Shown piece after piece: positions 35,801 through 48,807 of a stretch of 64,000 nt of DNA. The notes beneath the pieces were generated by a model. It was not told the origin of the DNA. It saw only the letters and a program-made list of their open reading frames with translations, and searched no databases. Each line of letters starts with the position of its first letter. Within the stretch, counting starts at the first letter, position 1. This DNA comes from Cheilinus undulatus (lineage: Eukaryota; Chordata; Actinopteri; Labriformes; Labridae): assembly GCF_018320785.1 (NCBI RefSeq), contig NC_054885.1, positions 5,158,921 through 5,222,920 on the forward strand, written 5' to 3'. A program made the position numbers and the translations under genes.

Positions 35801-38800
35801 TTTTTTAAATTATTTCAGGCGGGAATTTTTACAACCATACAATATTATTACAACTATACAACAAGTAAAGATTCAATGACCCATGTTAAAGAGGCTGTTT
35901 GGTTTGGATATGGCGCGCCATGAGATTCTGGCTCGATTTTAGCACATTAAACAACCTGCAAAGCAGATGGATCCATGTCTATCATCAGGCAGATCTATCC
36001 CACAAAGCTCCAATCTGATGACTGCCTGGTCTGAAAACAAACCTGACTTATCAGCATCATTAGAGGAGAGCGAGTCGGTAGCTACAGATGAGGTTAAGTT
36101 GTACTCTGAGCATAAAGCGAGGGCTGCCACCAGCATAGCAATTAGCTCGAATGTAGCTTAAGTATAGCAGCAGTTTAATCAGAGCTGGACCACATTTCTT
36201 TTTTACAAAAAGAGCAAAGAACAGCGCTAAAAGCTGACAGAAGAATGCTCCCACTCTTCTCAAGACCTGCTTCATGAGTTTGCAATCATTACGTCCAATT
36301 TCCACAAATAACAGTAGCGCCACGGTTTGCCAACGAAACATGCAGTAGAGCAAACTGCTCCCTCTTCAGTCAATAGGAGCAGTTTCACTGCTTGCGCCCT
36401 GTCCAGCTCCAGTGCAAATCTGAACGCCATTCACTCGGCTTCATTGGAGATTTATTGTACACAGGGATATATACATTTTTGGCACTGGCTGCTGCCAAAC
36501 CGTGTCAATCCAGATTCAGATTCTCTTTATTTACCCTCAAAGGGAAATTAGTGTTGCAGCAGGAGTACACATAGACAACTTCAGGAGTGAAATAAGACCT
36601 GGTTAAAAGCCTGAAAGTCAGACATGATGAAAATAACATAACATCACCATGCAAATACCAACTAATGCAAAAGTGCAGCGTGAAGATGTGCAAATGAGCA
36701 ATGATAGTGCAAGAAGAACAAGAGCAACCTAAAGTCTAATTGCCATTAAGCAGATAAATTGCACTGGGGATAATTGAGACCTGTAGTCTTTTAGTCTTCC
36801 TCATAGAAGCCCTGAAATGACTCGCTCTGAAGCGGATGATTAGGACGATCCAGAATAGCATTAGCCCTCCACGGGACCTGTCTGTTATAAATACACATAA
36901 CCTCAGCCCGCCTGACTACCAAGACAATTCTTATTGGCCAAGTTCAAGTTTCCAAGTTTCCAGCATCAGGTATCATTCTGCAGAACATCACAGAGCTGAT
37001 GAGGAAAAGTTAACGTTTTAGATGAAAAGCCACAGATTTTTAAACAAAACCTCTGATTTTTTGTAGCAAACATTGACCTTTTAACTTCCTAATGTGCTCA
37101 CCCATGGCAGAAGCAATAAACTCATGGAATCATGTCCAAATGAATGATAAATCAAACCCTAAAAGGCGAAAAAATCTGCTGTAGACTAACTAGTCCTTCA
37201 TGAACCCTACATGCTTCCAGTGTGCTCAGTCTACAGCACAGCCGGTGTTTGTGGGAATTATGGGTTACAGGTGGGGTTTAGTTGGATTGTGAGCTGATAT
37301 TTACAAAAGCTGCTGTTGTGGCAATTAGCTCGGATGTAGCTCGGATGTATAGTGGCAGGTTTATCAGAACTGGGCCACTTTTACTTATATAACAAGAGGA
37401 CTGAAAGCTCCTCTTGGCAAGGAGCTCCACTGTTCAGCCCCTGTATGTCGAGCTGAGGAGCTGCACATGCCTACTGCCTCATTTTGTCTTGTTGCTCTGA
37501 TTGGCCCATAACTGGGGCTTTTCCATTACACAGCGCGGCTCGGCTTGACTCGGCTTGACTCAGCACGGCAGCCCAGCGCAGCAGGGGGTTTGCTTTTCCA
37601 CCACAGTTGAGCTACCCATTTGAGGAAGCTTCTAGAGCTGATGACGTAGTGTTCTGAGCCCTCCTCTATCTCTCTACATTATCTGATCAGAATGACTTTA
37701 CATCCGGTTAAAGCAAAAATCAAACTGCAAGCAAGCTGCTCTTTTTTCTTTCTCTCCCTCCCTCTCTCTCCCCCTGTCTTTTTCTCCCCCTTATCCCGCG
37801 ATAAGTAAACAAACAATAGTTCACGCTTATCAACAAAAGGAGAGGATTTTTTCTGCATACATACCGTCTCCTTATTATTGATTTATGGGTCTCTAAAGAG
37901 CAGTAAATGAACACAATCATATTTTTGGATTGGGCAGTGAGAACAGCATGCTTTACTAGCGCCAGTTAATGAATTAAAGACAGACTCTGTCATGGAGGAA
38001 TTGTTTCAAACATCTCTTGCATTTTATTTTTTGAAAGTCTAGAATTGTCTATAAGAAGGGGACAGGGTCAAACTTTGGTTATTAGTAGGTGCAGAAAAAG
38101 GTGTATTCCTGGATTTGTGCCTGCTCTTTCCTGATTTCACTCATGTGTGAGAAGCCGTGCACAATTATCTGACCGTAGTATGCACAAAAATCTCAAGTTT
38201 TGGTCTTGTGTCAAATATTTAAGTCACACAGTGAATGCTGACAGAGTTATGGACAGCTGGAGCAGAGGCAGGGATAAAATGTTTCTCCTCCGTCTCCTCG
38301 TGGGTTGAAAATTGATCACGGAGGGCTTATCAGTAGCAGAGGGGGTGAATCCTCCCAGCAAATCAGACCCCGAGAAGCGCTTCGACGTCAGCTCTGCACG
38401 CTTGAAGGTGGGGCCGGCCTGCTTTGGCCTTACTCATGAGCAGGGCCATTTGAGCACAGCTCAGCGCGGCCAAACTCGTGATGGAAATGCAAATCAGCAC
38501 GGCTTGGTTTGGCACGGCACTGCCCTTCATATGGGAAGTTTCCTAGATGAATGTGACATATCTCTCATGCAAAAGAAATAAGAAACAGTCTACCTGGTCT
38601 GTCAGGTTATCTATTAAACAACAAAAAAGGGGAGGAGAGGAAACTGGCTCTCAAACAGGAGCCTACATAAAAGAGCCAGCTCTTAGAACTGGCATGTTTG
38701 CAGATGACACATCACTGTGGTTTGGATGTCTTGGTTTGAGATGTCATGTCACCTAACCTGACAAAGTTTATTTCAAAATAGCATATATCTGCTTCCTTTA

Positions 38801-41800
38801 AAAAGCATGTTGAGTAATGCATGTGGAGTAAAGAATCAAGCTCCACTCTTCAGGGTTGGATAGGTAAGCTTGGTACCCCAACAGAAGGCAGCTAAAGGTG
38901 CTGCTGCAGACTTAAAAAAATGACTAATGCATTATGCATTCAGCAGTTACAGAGTTTCTTTACTTTCTTGCAACTTAAAGTGGTTCTGAATTACGTTCTT
39001 GGTGTGACAGAGGAGGATTTTCTCACCACAGCATTTTTGTTTGAACTCGTCTGTCCGTCACTCGTCGTGCTTCCTCCTGTCGTTCTTCTCCTGATAGGAA
39101 TGAAGTAAAACTGCAGTTTGCATGTCTTTGTGAGTCTGGGACATTTCCTCTCTCTCTGCTGCAGGTCGCTGTATGCCCTCGCCAGCCTCCCAGCTTCCCT
39201 GTCCCCTCCAAACACAACCACTTTGACCAGCGTGGGCACGTCGACCACGTCGCCTTCATCACAGCTCAGGATTGGCCTCCTGCGTATGCAGACATGTTTC
39301 TGAGGAAAAAGATCATTAGAGGGAGTCTTTGACAACTGCAGATGGGCTTTTCTTGTCGGGTCCATTAGCTGTGGTCCATTTCTTTGAATGTCTTTTGTGA
39401 AGTCACCGCGGTAACCCATACTCTGAGCGCGGCGGCAGATGTTTGGGCTGCGGGGCGTCCTGAAGAGCGAGGAGATACGATCCACACCTAAGAGAGATCT
39501 GGATTTCTTCTTGGGTTTCTTCCTGAGCTTTGGCTGGTTGTCTCGTCTCTCGTCTTGTGTCGTGTCTTCGCTGAAGTCGCTCTCCACGCCTGACGAGCCG
39601 GATGGCGTGGAGAAGACAGACCAGCTGGAGGACAGGAAGTTACCGGAGTCTCTGGGGGACAAGGACACAGAGGAATTACGGTTGTTTAGAAACTCCTGCT
39701 CGATTCTGTTCGCCTCTAGTTCGTCTTCTTCGTCCACACTGGTGTCGTTGAAATCCTCCTCGTACTCTGTTTTAATGAAGCAGTCGGGCAGCGAGTCCAG
39801 GTCGGACTCGATGGAGAGGACGTGATTCAGGATATCTGCACCAATAAAATAAGAAAACATGTATCATTTTAAGACTGATCTAGAGTGAGTTACCAAACAT
39901 TTAGGGCATGGTTCATGTTGGACTGATTACCAAAGTTGTCGCTCTCCCAGTAGCAGGTGTGACATTTAGGTAAGGGCAGTGTGAACGTCTCCACAGATCC
40001 TAAAAAGAGGAGGCGATAGATTAAAACAGCATTTACGTCTGAGGAAAATCACATAAAACAGCTACAGGAAATAAACTCAACACTCTTGAAGAATGAAGAA
40101 GCATCCCTACGGCATGATGCTGCCACCACTGTGCTTTACAGTGGCGATGGTGGGTTTTCTAGTGATTGTCCAGATTCCATGTCTGTCATCAGGCGGATCC
40201 ATCTTGCAAAGCTGCACTCTGAAATGATTGTACTAGGTCTAAGACTGACCTGGCCAATCAGAGTAATCTGAGGAGAATGAGGCAGTAGCTATGGGCGGGG
40301 TTTAATTGTACTGGAAGCTGATAGCAATGGCTGCCACCAGTGTAGCGTGTAGCTCAGATGTAGCTAAGAACTGACAGCTTTACATGGCAGAGAAGATGCT
40401 TTCCCAACCGGCCTTGGCATAAGAACATTAAGCTCCATTAAGATTTTCTTTTTAAAAACATGACAAAAAATGAGCTGGACTGCCTGATCCTGGAAAGAAA
40501 TTATGTGGATTTTCATACCTGGATCAGGTTAACAGGGCCTTGATATGAAACTATCATACCTCCATTTTGTCAACAGTTTTCGCCTGTTTTTTTCAGTCTT
40601 ACCGGTCTGAGTGCAGCCATCAGCAGGAACAGACAGGCTCTCTACGATCCTCTCCATGCTTAGCTGTAAACTTTTCCTCGCTGTGCTGAGATCAGCTGTA
40701 GAAGCTGCTCTCTCCATGCTGTCAGTCACCGCCTCCATCAGCTGCTCCAGCTCCTCTGTCTGTTTTGTCTGTTGGACAAAGCTAAATGTTAGAAATCATG
40801 AAGCGTTAAAGGTGGATGATGCAGCCGGACATCGCTCACTCACCTGCAGGACGTTGTAGAGGGCCTGCAGGTCGAGTGTGGGGCCCAGAGCAGCCTGACA
40901 GCCCTGGAGGATGAGGAGGACGGAGACGTCTCTGCTGGAGTTTTTGGTCCTGCTCAGGCGCTCAGAGACGGACTGAACCTCCTGAGGAAGGTCATCCTCT
41001 GGGCTCACTAACAGCAGCGTTCTTATGAATTAAAGGCACAGAACATCTGCTCTTAAAACTAAAACAATGATGTTTAAGTCTGCAGAAGCATTTTCATTCA
41101 AATTAAACAGGTATGAGTGAAGTCTGACTAAACTTACATGGTTTTAGAGCTGTTGATCTCCCCAGAGAGACCCTGCTCTGTTCTAATCAGTCTCTGGAAG
41201 GAAATACCTGAAAATTAAAAGAGAAATGGTTTGAAAATAAAACAAGCTCTTATTCTAATGATCGGTGGCATTAATAAATACCAACTTTAAAAGAACTTTA
41301 AATGAAAATTATAAGCAATTCCTGCACACCAGAACGAGGACTATAGTTTGTTTGGCTTTCTTTACAGCCCTAAATCCAAAAAAGATGGGACACTGTGTAA
41401 AATGTAAATAAAAACAGGATGCAATGGTTGTCAAATCTTACAAACACATATTTTTTTCACAATAGAACAAAAACAACAAATCAGATGTTGAAACTGAGAC
41501 ATCTGAGCTTGATTGATGCAGCAAACTATCACAAAAAAATAGGGACAGGGCCATGTATCCTATTGTGTGGCATCCCTTTTTCATTTAACAATAGCCTGTT
41601 AACATCTTGGAAGTGAGGACACGAGTTTCCAGAGTTTTTGGAGAGGAAAATTGTCCCATTCTTGTCTCATGTAGGTTACTAGGAGCCCAACAGTTGTGGG
41701 CCGGCTTTGCCGGATTTTTCTTTTTATGAAGTTTTCTACTGGTGAAAGGTCTGGACTGCAGGCAGGCCAGTTCATCAACCTGACTCTTCTCCTGTGAAGC

Positions 41801-44800
41801 CATGCTGTTGTGATGGATGTGGTATGTGGTTCAGCATCAGAGATGCAGGCTTTAGAACCTATAACAAGCTGGATGGTCCCTCTCCTCTTTAGTCTGCAGG
41901 ACACAGCATCCATGGTTTCCAAAAGAGTTTAGAATTTTGATTCATGTGACCACAGAACAGTTTTCCATTTTGCCTCATAGTCATATTTGGCTACTTCTTT
42001 CCATGATCCAGCTTTAACTTGCATTTGTGGATGGCATGGCCCACTGTGTTGACAGACAGGGACTTCCGGAAGTGTTCCTGAGCCAATGCAGTGATTTCCA
42101 GTACAGAATCATGTCTGTTTTTAATGTAGTGGCCCCTTGCTTACAGAGATTTCTCCTGATTCTCTGAATCTTTTGATGTAAATGAAATCTCTGCTGTAAA
42201 TCTCTGCCCATTTTTATCCTCCTCCAGCTGTTTTTCATAAATACCACTTACTTTTCCAGCCTTCTGTTGCCCTGTGTCTTCTTTCTTGAGATCTGCTGCT
42301 GCCATCAAATTCTAAATGAGCTAAATATTTGTCTTGAAATGTAAAATTTGATTAGTTGTTTATGTTCTGTTGTGAAAAATACGAGGTTTTGAGATTTACA
42401 AGTCATTGCATTTTGTTTTATTATTATAAAACATTATTCAGAAGAGCATGTGAAGGTTTACAGTGTTACCTGGTGCTCTGAGCTCCTGTTGGATGATGTT
42501 TAACAGGCGTTTAGCTGCAGAGCAGCACGGCTCAGGCCAAGCCAGAAAACTGTGGAACAGCAGGTAGGCCTCCTGCAGCACGCCGCAGTCTGCAGACACG
42601 TACGGAGCCTGCAAGATATAAAATTAGCAATCAAGGTAAATAAGCAAAATATCTGAGTCAAGGCAAGCCAAGGCAGGGTTATGCATAGAGCATATTTGGA
42701 AACAAGATGATTAGAAAATAAAATATTAGAGGAAATCACTGAAGTATTTATCAAAACTGCCAGAAAAAAAGGATAAAAAAGAGGAATAAGAAAAAAATGA
42801 GAGGAAGAGAAAGGAGAAGAACAAAAATTAACAGCATGAAATGGTCAAATGTCTTAGTTCAACATCTGATTAACAGCGATAAATTGTGTAATCGACATAC
42901 AAATGTTAAATTGTGATAGAGTGATTGTTCCTGTTTTGAAATGTACTCACTTTGAGGAGGCTGGAGGAGAAGAGCAGAGAGAGAGGAACCACCACTTCAT
43001 ACTGACACTTCTCTATCACCTGAAACAGGAAAAAACGCCTCTGTCATTCATCACATAACACTGATCATTCTGGAAAGTTCAGCTGGTTTCTCTGCTCTGT
43101 ACCTGTTTTGTTTTTTGCAGTATTTTCTGCAGCAGGATGAGGAAGTTGCGGGGATCTCTCTTCACAAGTTCCTCCAAACACCAGTTGTTGATACACAGCC
43201 CGGCTGGTCAGACAGACACACAAAAGCAACTGAACTTATTTCTGCTTTTTGGTTTCACTCTGATAACATGCAATAAACATGCTTACATAAGAAAGTAAAA
43301 CACATAGAGTCACTGGAAGAAAGTTAAATCACACAAATTTCCCTTGTTGCCAAATTTAAATGGAAAAAAGTAGTACATCAATATCTTCCTTATGTAGCCA
43401 ACATTTCACCCATTTCTCCGTCTGTGTCACCACTTTCAATTCCTACTATTGTCCATAAGATGAACAGTATGTTCCTGATTTTGATGGTGAATTAACGGAC
43501 TATAAATTTACTGAAAACTTAAATCATTTAATATTTCAGAGAGATTTTAACAGCCCCATAGGTGTGTTTGCAGTCACCTCCTTCCCTAAAGAAAGAGCCA
43601 CTCATGAGATCATCTTCCCTGTAAATGCACTGACAGAGGTGTGAAGTTAAAAATAAAGCTTCATATGCCGTCCTGTCAGAGTTTTACTGCAGCTCTTTCC
43701 TGCTTATATACTCCTGCACTAAAGCATGATGGCTGAGAGTTGCTTCCTCAGTCTTTATATATACAGCTGCTATTAGTGAACTATTTAAAAGGACAGTGAG
43801 GTTATCCAAGGATTTTTATGCAGTGCTCTGCTGATAAATATAAGAAAAGAGTAGAAATAAAAAGACTACAAATAATAAAGGGGAAGGAAAGAATACTGCC
43901 CAAGTATAGCATCATTTTCCATTATTTTAATGATCAGTAATGTCAAAAACTACTGAAACTAGAAAAAGATCTTTATTTACATAGAAGCACAGCTTCCTCC
44001 AACAGTCCAAGATTAACTGGCAAACCGTAACTGAACAAAGGTCTGGAAAAAATGAGAAACTGTCTATCACTAAAGTTTAGCACTGCGATTGACAGGTGGA
44101 TGGATGATTGATGGATGAATGGATGAATGGGTGGATGATGGATGGATGGATAGATGGATAGGTGGATGGATAAATGGATGAATAGGTGGATGATGGATGG
44201 ATGGATAAATGGGTGAATGGATGAATGGATAATGGATAGATAAATGGATGGATGAGTGGGTGGATGATGGATGGATGGATAAATGGAGGGATGGTGGATG
44301 ATGGATGGATGGATGGATGGGTGGATGAATGGTTGGATAGATGATGGATTGATGAATGGATGAGAGATGATGGATAATGGATGAATGGATGGATGGATGA
44401 TGGATGGCTAATGGATAGATGAATGGATGGATGGATGAGTGGGTGGTTGATGGATGGATGGATGGATGGATGGATGGACAATAGATGGATATGGATGGAT
44501 GAATGGATGGATGATTGATGGATGAGTGGGTGCATGATGGATGATGGATGGATGGATGGACAATAGATGGGTAATGGATGGATGAATGGATGGATGGATG
44601 ATGGATGGATGGATAGATGGACAACAGATGGGTATATAGGTGGATGAATGGGTGGATGGATGGATGGATGGATGAATGAATGGAATGGTTGATGAATGGG
44701 TGGATGGATGGATGGATAATACATAGATGAATGGATGTATGATGGATGGATGAGTGGGTGGATCACTGATTGATGGATAGATGAATGGGTGGATAATAGA

Positions 44801-45828
44801 TGGATAATTTGGTGTATGGATGGATTGATGGATGAATGGATGGATGAATGGGTGGATCATGGATTGATGGATGGATAATTTGGTGGATGGATGGATTGAT
44901 GGATGGATGAATGGATGAATGGATAGATGGATGGATGGTTGGATGGATGATGGATAAAGGGATGGATGAATGGGTGGATCATGGATTGATGGATGGATGA
45001 ATCAGTGGGTAATAAATAGATAATTTGGTGGATGGATGGATGGATGGATGGCCAGACCAGACTACATGCACAGCCGTGTGTTCACCCATTGTTCAGAGCT
45101 GTTGGGCCTCACCTCTACCTTTATTTCTAACCTGAAGTGGAAATGGGCCACTTTAGTCCCTGATGCCAAACATTTTTACAAAGACCTCGAATATTTTCAG
45201 CACTGACTTCAACAGTAATGAAAACATTTGAAATTTGATAATGGCATTATTTGTTATGTGCAGGACTCAGAGAGTAAACAGTGAACTGTCTTTAACATCT
45301 ATGGAGTCTCCCTAGGGATGTGTTCTCTCTCCTCTCCTGTACATCCCGTATACAAACAACTGCAGGTGCACATATGAAACCTGCTATATTTAGAGTTTGT
45401 GGACGATACTGTCATTATTAGCTTGTTGAACACTGAAGAACTCTCTTGGTCCTGTTGTTGATTATTTTACAACCTGGTGCTACAAAGGCAAACTTTGCCT
45501 TGACTACTGGATTACAAACAAGCCAAAACTGCTATAATGAAAGGAGTTTTGCACATATTTTTTTGGTAAAAACAAGAAATAATCTAACACTGGGTACCTA
45601 GTTCTTCTATTTGTGTTTCTTTGGTATCAAACAGGAAAGGATATCTTTCAACTTAAACCAGTGATCCATGAGTTTATACTGTGGCATCATGTCAGTCCTC
45701 ATTCCTGTAGTAAAAAGAGGTTTAAAAGATAAATTACCGTTCCAGAGTTGTTTGTCGAGGCCGAGGTCAGACAGGCATCTCTCCAGAATGTGCTGGATCC
45801 GATCCTCAGTGCACTCGCTCTGCTCCAT
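32884..45828 (-). CDS. pik3r5: PI3K-gamma regulatory subunit 5 (p101), complete, 17 coding exons
   Basis: Exons, 5' to 3': 45828-45738, 43203-43103, 43019-42951, 42608-42470, 41207-41138, 41021-40844, 40768-40603, 39999-39931, 39835-39027, 35638-35513, 35427-35296, 35217-35124, 35037-34961, 33765-33672, 33580-33498, 33416-33298, 33028-32884. All phases agree (2562 nt, 853 residues; human p101 is 880). It begins [19 protein letters not shown], matching the p101 N-terminus, with [19 protein letters not shown] next. The middle is acidic and Ser-rich and ends [20 protein letters not shown]. The C-terminal part carries [60 protein letters not shown] and CSLLCLP near the end, all p101 blocks. p101 holds p110-gamma and binds G-protein beta-gamma so that receptors can activate the kinase at the membrane. 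The N-terminal match and length favour p101 over p84/PIK3R6. Confidence 0.93.
33298..33416 (-). CDS. pik3r5: pik3r5 exon 16 (conserved C-terminal block)
   Basis: It encodes [16 protein letters not shown] followed by [16 protein letters not shown], the most conserved stretch of the p101/p84 C-terminus, in the region linked to G-beta-gamma binding. Acceptor CTCGGCAG, donor ACC AG|GTAAAA. Confidence 0.92.
33964..34500 (-). mobile_element. LINE 3' end with (ATGG)n tail
   Basis: The minus strand encodes a C-terminal reverse-transcriptase-type tail ([20 protein letters not shown], then [20 protein letters not shown]) typical of teleost LINEs, and ends in a TGGA tetranucleotide tail (plus-strand ATCC repeats at 33964-34009). 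Severely 5'-truncated. It lies in a pik3r5 intron. Confidence 0.8.
34500..34835 (+). mobile_element. LINE 5' segment in opposite orientation
   Basis: GGTCCTGGGGGAAGGTCCAG, GGAGCCAGACCTGGAGAGGC and GGGCTCAGTCCAAAGAACCA resemble the 5' region of the same teleost LINE class, but on the plus strand, while the adjoining 3' end is on the minus strand. A 54-bp palindrome (34656-34709) lies inside, with arms GGCAGAAGGATGGGGATC and GATCCCCATCCTTCTGCC. Confidence 0.55.
35941..36440. repeat. unclassified dispersed repeat B, copy 1
   Basis: Shared words CCATGTCTATCATCAGGCAG, GCTGCCACCAGCATAGC and TTAGCTCGAATGTAGCT recur at 37231-37500, 40160-40500 and 47590-48410. No terminal repeats are evident. Confidence 0.6.
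37231..37500. repeat. unclassified dispersed repeat B, copy 2
   Basis: GGGGTTTAGTTGGATTGTGAG and ATTAGCTCGGATGTAGCTCG match the other copies; the first part is missing or diverged. Confidence 0.5.
37518..38495. mobile_element. possible MITE with CGGCTCGGCTTGACT-type end
   Basis: The left end GGGGCTTTTCCATTACACAG plus GCGGCTCGGCTTGAC resembles a common teleost element. The right end (GTGATGGAAATGCAAATC) is a weak inverse. The span is uncertain. A pyrimidine run (37738-37790) lies within. Confidence 0.35.
39027..39835 (-). CDS. pik3r5: pik3r5 exon 9, the large central exon (269 codons)
   Basis: Residues 295-564. It opens with [16 protein letters not shown], then an acidic run ([16 protein letters not shown]) and a Ser-rich segment. 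A basic cluster RKKPKKK at residues 399-405 could act as a nuclear localisation signal. Then RRAQSMGY and the start of the conserved second half ([27 protein letters not shown]). In human p101 the corresponding exon is also large, as I recall. The frame beyond 39027 is read-through of donor GTG|GTGAGA. Confidence 0.92.
40160..40500. repeat. unclassified dispersed repeat B, copy 3
   Basis: CCATGTCTGTCATCAGGCGG, GGCTGCCACCAGTGTAGC and GCTCAGATGTAGCTAAG. It lies in the intron between pik3r5 exons 7 and 8 region, with no effect on the splice sites that I can see. Confidence 0.6.
41363..42430 (-). mobile_element. family A Tc1-like transposon, copy 4, filling a pik3r5 intron
   Basis: Left end TACAGCCCTAAATCC with AAAAAAGATGGGACACTG. 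The minus strand (41599-41922) reads [15 protein letters not shown], the PDLxPxEN block of the IS630/Tc1 catalytic domain; the frame is broken upstream and downstream. It takes up nearly all of the intron 41208-42469. Confidence 0.8.
44080..45050. repeat. 970-bp (ATGG)n tetranucleotide array
   Basis: Almost pure GGAT/GGATGA units with occasional TGGGTGGA variants, in the first coding intron of pik3r5. The Pro-Ser-Ile-His open frames on the minus strand are translations of the repeat. Confidence 0.95.
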
Positions 45829-46994
45829 CTCCTGCGTTGTCCTCTGCAGATTCATCACAACATCCAGAGAGAAAGACGTCAGATAAAGCAGCAGGAAGTC
45901 CCAGAATAACAAGCAGACCTACTCCCCGCTATTGTTCCGGTGGACCAATTTATTATGTCTCTTCAGCCCACCCAGCTTCCTGTTATTGCTCCTGCCAACA
46001 CGTTTGCATTATTGTCCTTTTTTGAAACCCGATCAGACAGAGTAAAGGGTTTAAGTCTTCAGTAAAGACGTCAGGGAAGAAACTACGGTCTGACTTCCCT
46101 CCCAGAGAGTGAGTCATGGACTGTTGGAGAGGACCGGAGATGAGCTGGTGGAGAACTGTTGCCACAACTTCTGCTTTTTCATTCTTAAAATCTGCTGCCA
46201 GCACCAGATTTACGTGACTCAGAGGTGGGATGGAGATGAGTCTGATGAAAAGGCCCACCTTCCTACTGGATCCTCATTAGTATTAGCAAGAGAAATGTAT
46301 GGTTTTACAGAGAAAATAAGAGAAAAATCAAACCAAATATAACAGCCTGGATCTGACTCACAGCACATCTAGCAGTCAGTAACATTTAACAACAAACAAC
46401 TAAAACCACACAGACCGCACCGTGAAAAGGGACAACAGTGGAACTTTTGATGCTGTTGAGGTAGAGAAATACCCCACAATTACAGTGGAAACTGTGGTAG
46501 ACTCCAGATTAGACCTCCATCAGGGACTGAATCAGGATTAAAACCTTCCCTGGTGGGATATTTGTCCTCAGGATGTCTGTGTTGTTCTGCCCAGCTGTGG
46601 CAGATTTGTGATAAAACTGAATGACATTGTTCACCTGTGTTTATCCAAACAGGAAATAGCCTTTTCTGCTTCCTTGTTTCCTTTCAGTTCTTTATTATGA
46701 ATGCATAAGGGAATAAAGGGTGGTTTAATAAGTGACTGTAAAATCCAGGGCAAATCCTGGCACCAGAGTTTGATGAAACCAAATTTTTTTTATATCATTG
46801 ATAATTGCATTTTAACCAAGGACCAAGATTAATCTTCAAAATATCCAATAGGGCCTTCCTCAAGCTGGATCAGACTACATGAATTTATCAAGATTTGGGT
46901 TCAGCTGGGTCGTAGCTGTCCATTGTTGAACGTCAGGCCAAGATATGAGCATCAGGAACGACTGACGCTCATATAGGGTGGCATAATCAACGAT

Positions 46995-47507
46995 TTAAAG
47001 GTAACATATTACGCAAAATACACTTTTTCAGGCTTTTATAACAAAAATATGTGTCCCCGGCCTGTCCACAGTCCCCCTGAGAATCCCCCCTCTTCTCCAC
47101 CTTCCAGAAAATGTGTGCTGAAACAAGCCGTTCTAAGATTTTCCCCTCATGATGTCATGTGGGGAGTCGGCCCGCCCCCAGGTTTGGTCGGCCCTCCCCG
47201 CTTGGCAGAAAGTTCCACCCGCCCCTTCTGATCCTCCTCTCAGTTGACAGCTGAGAGGAGGATCCAGAGAGCCACATCCATTTCCTGATAGGGGTGGAGT
47301 CAGGGGCGGAGTCAGACAGCTCAGTAACATTTAAAGCCACAGACACAGAAACAGTTTGTTCTAAGCAGGGCTGAAACAGAGGAGTTTTTAGACATGCAAA
47401 AATCCAATACTGCAGTGTTTTTCTAAAACAATCTTCACAGGCATGTTTTGGGGACCTCTGAGACCAAAATAAACTTGTCTTAAAGGGGCAAAATATGTGA
47501 CCTTTAA
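46995..47507. mobile_element. TTAA-flanked MITE, copy 2
   Basis: It begins TTAAAGGTAACATATT and ends AATATGTGACCTTTAA, inverted ends abutting TTAA, which is the piggyBac-type target. The inside matches copies 1 and 3. Confidence 0.8.
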
Positions 47508-47589
47508 CAAGGCCTGTATAGGCTATGATATGCATGCACCTCATACAGGCAATATGTCAGTGTGGGAATAAATATCCCTTTAGACACTT

Positions 47590-48410
47590 TGGGGTCCAAA
47601 ACAGCTAACCTTGCAAAGCTGATGGATTGTCTATCATGAGCAGATCTATTTTGCAAAGCCTCAACCAGAAAAGTTTGTTCCTGATCAGAGAATGACCGGA
47701 CCAATCAGCATCATTTGAGGTAAAGGAGGTGGTAGTTACAGGAGTTGCTATAGTAACTGCACGCCTGTAAACCAGTGGTCGTCAACTAGAGGTCTGAGGG
47801 AAAAAAAAAAATCATCTGGATTGGTAAAGTCTTTGATTCATATTACACATATTTTGAGTTCATTCTAAATTAAACTATGGGTTTATTTTGACCTGAAGCC
47901 TTATCCTGCCTGAGAATTAACACTAAATAGACTTTTTCTTCTTATTGCACACATATTAGTATCAAACTCAGTGATAGAGATAATTACAACCCTGGAGATG
48001 TTCAGCTAAAATATCTCAGTCGCCCCCTTGTGGCTGGCTATGGTAAAGGGACCAATCTCACTTGTAGAGACTAAAAATGGCACACATTTGAAATAAATAA
48101 AACATTTTTAAAGTATTTTAATTAGATCAAAATTTAAGTTTATTTGAAAGTCTGGCCCCCAAAGCATCCTTCAAGGAAAAACCTGGCCCTTGTGCAAATG
48201 TGCCTGACCCCTGCAGTAAACAACGGCGACTGGTGAGGGGATTAGCATGTTTGCAGCTACAGCAGATCAGAACTGGGTCGCATTTCTTTAAACCACACTC
48301 AAAGCTTTTGAGGCAAAAAAGATGTTTTTGCATCATCCTGACTGACTTCAGCAGATTGACCAACTTCCACTGATAGAGAACAGCAATACTTGTCAAGCTT
48401 ACGTTATGTA
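47590..48410. repeat. unclassified dispersed repeat B, copy 4, split by an insertion
   Basis: TTGCAAAGCTGATGGATTGT and GACCGGACCAATCAGCATCA before the hAT-like element, and AGCAGATCAGAACTGGGTCG after it. Confidence 0.5.
47773..48213. mobile_element. hAT-like element with 8-bp target duplication
   Basis: Starts CAGTGGTCGTCAACTAGAGG and ends CTGACCCCTG. Flanks CTGTAAAC (47765-47772) and CAGTAAAC (48214-48221) match 7/8. Non-coding. Confidence 0.75.
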
Positions 48411-48807
48411 GTTTTATCCTCAGGGTGGTACATACCTACAATATCATATGTTTTACTGATCTGATTGGCGTGTCTGTGATTATTTGTAAAGGTTAGCCCT
48501 GCCTGTTAACACCTTATACTGTAGGGCAGGGTCATCACCTACATTTATACAAGAGCCAGCTTTCAAAATTGGTTTCTTTTTCCTTTGACAGTGAAATCAG
48601 TCCTTAAAACTTCTCTCTATCACCAAAAAGGGGGGAAGTTAAAGTATTTCCCTCTGTATTTTTTGGGCTGTTATGTCATCTAAACAGTTATTTTGTAGAC
48701 TGTGTTTCATGTGTATGCTGTCATGGCTGGTGAAAAACTTGCAGGAAAGAGGTCTACTGATTCTTGATTCTGAAAGGGAAAAGTTTTATTCACAAAGAGC
48801 CTTAAGT

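Noticed and set aside
44070-44860. Long Pro/Ser/Ile/His-rich frames
   Set aside because: Pure translation of the (ATGG)n array in three frames.
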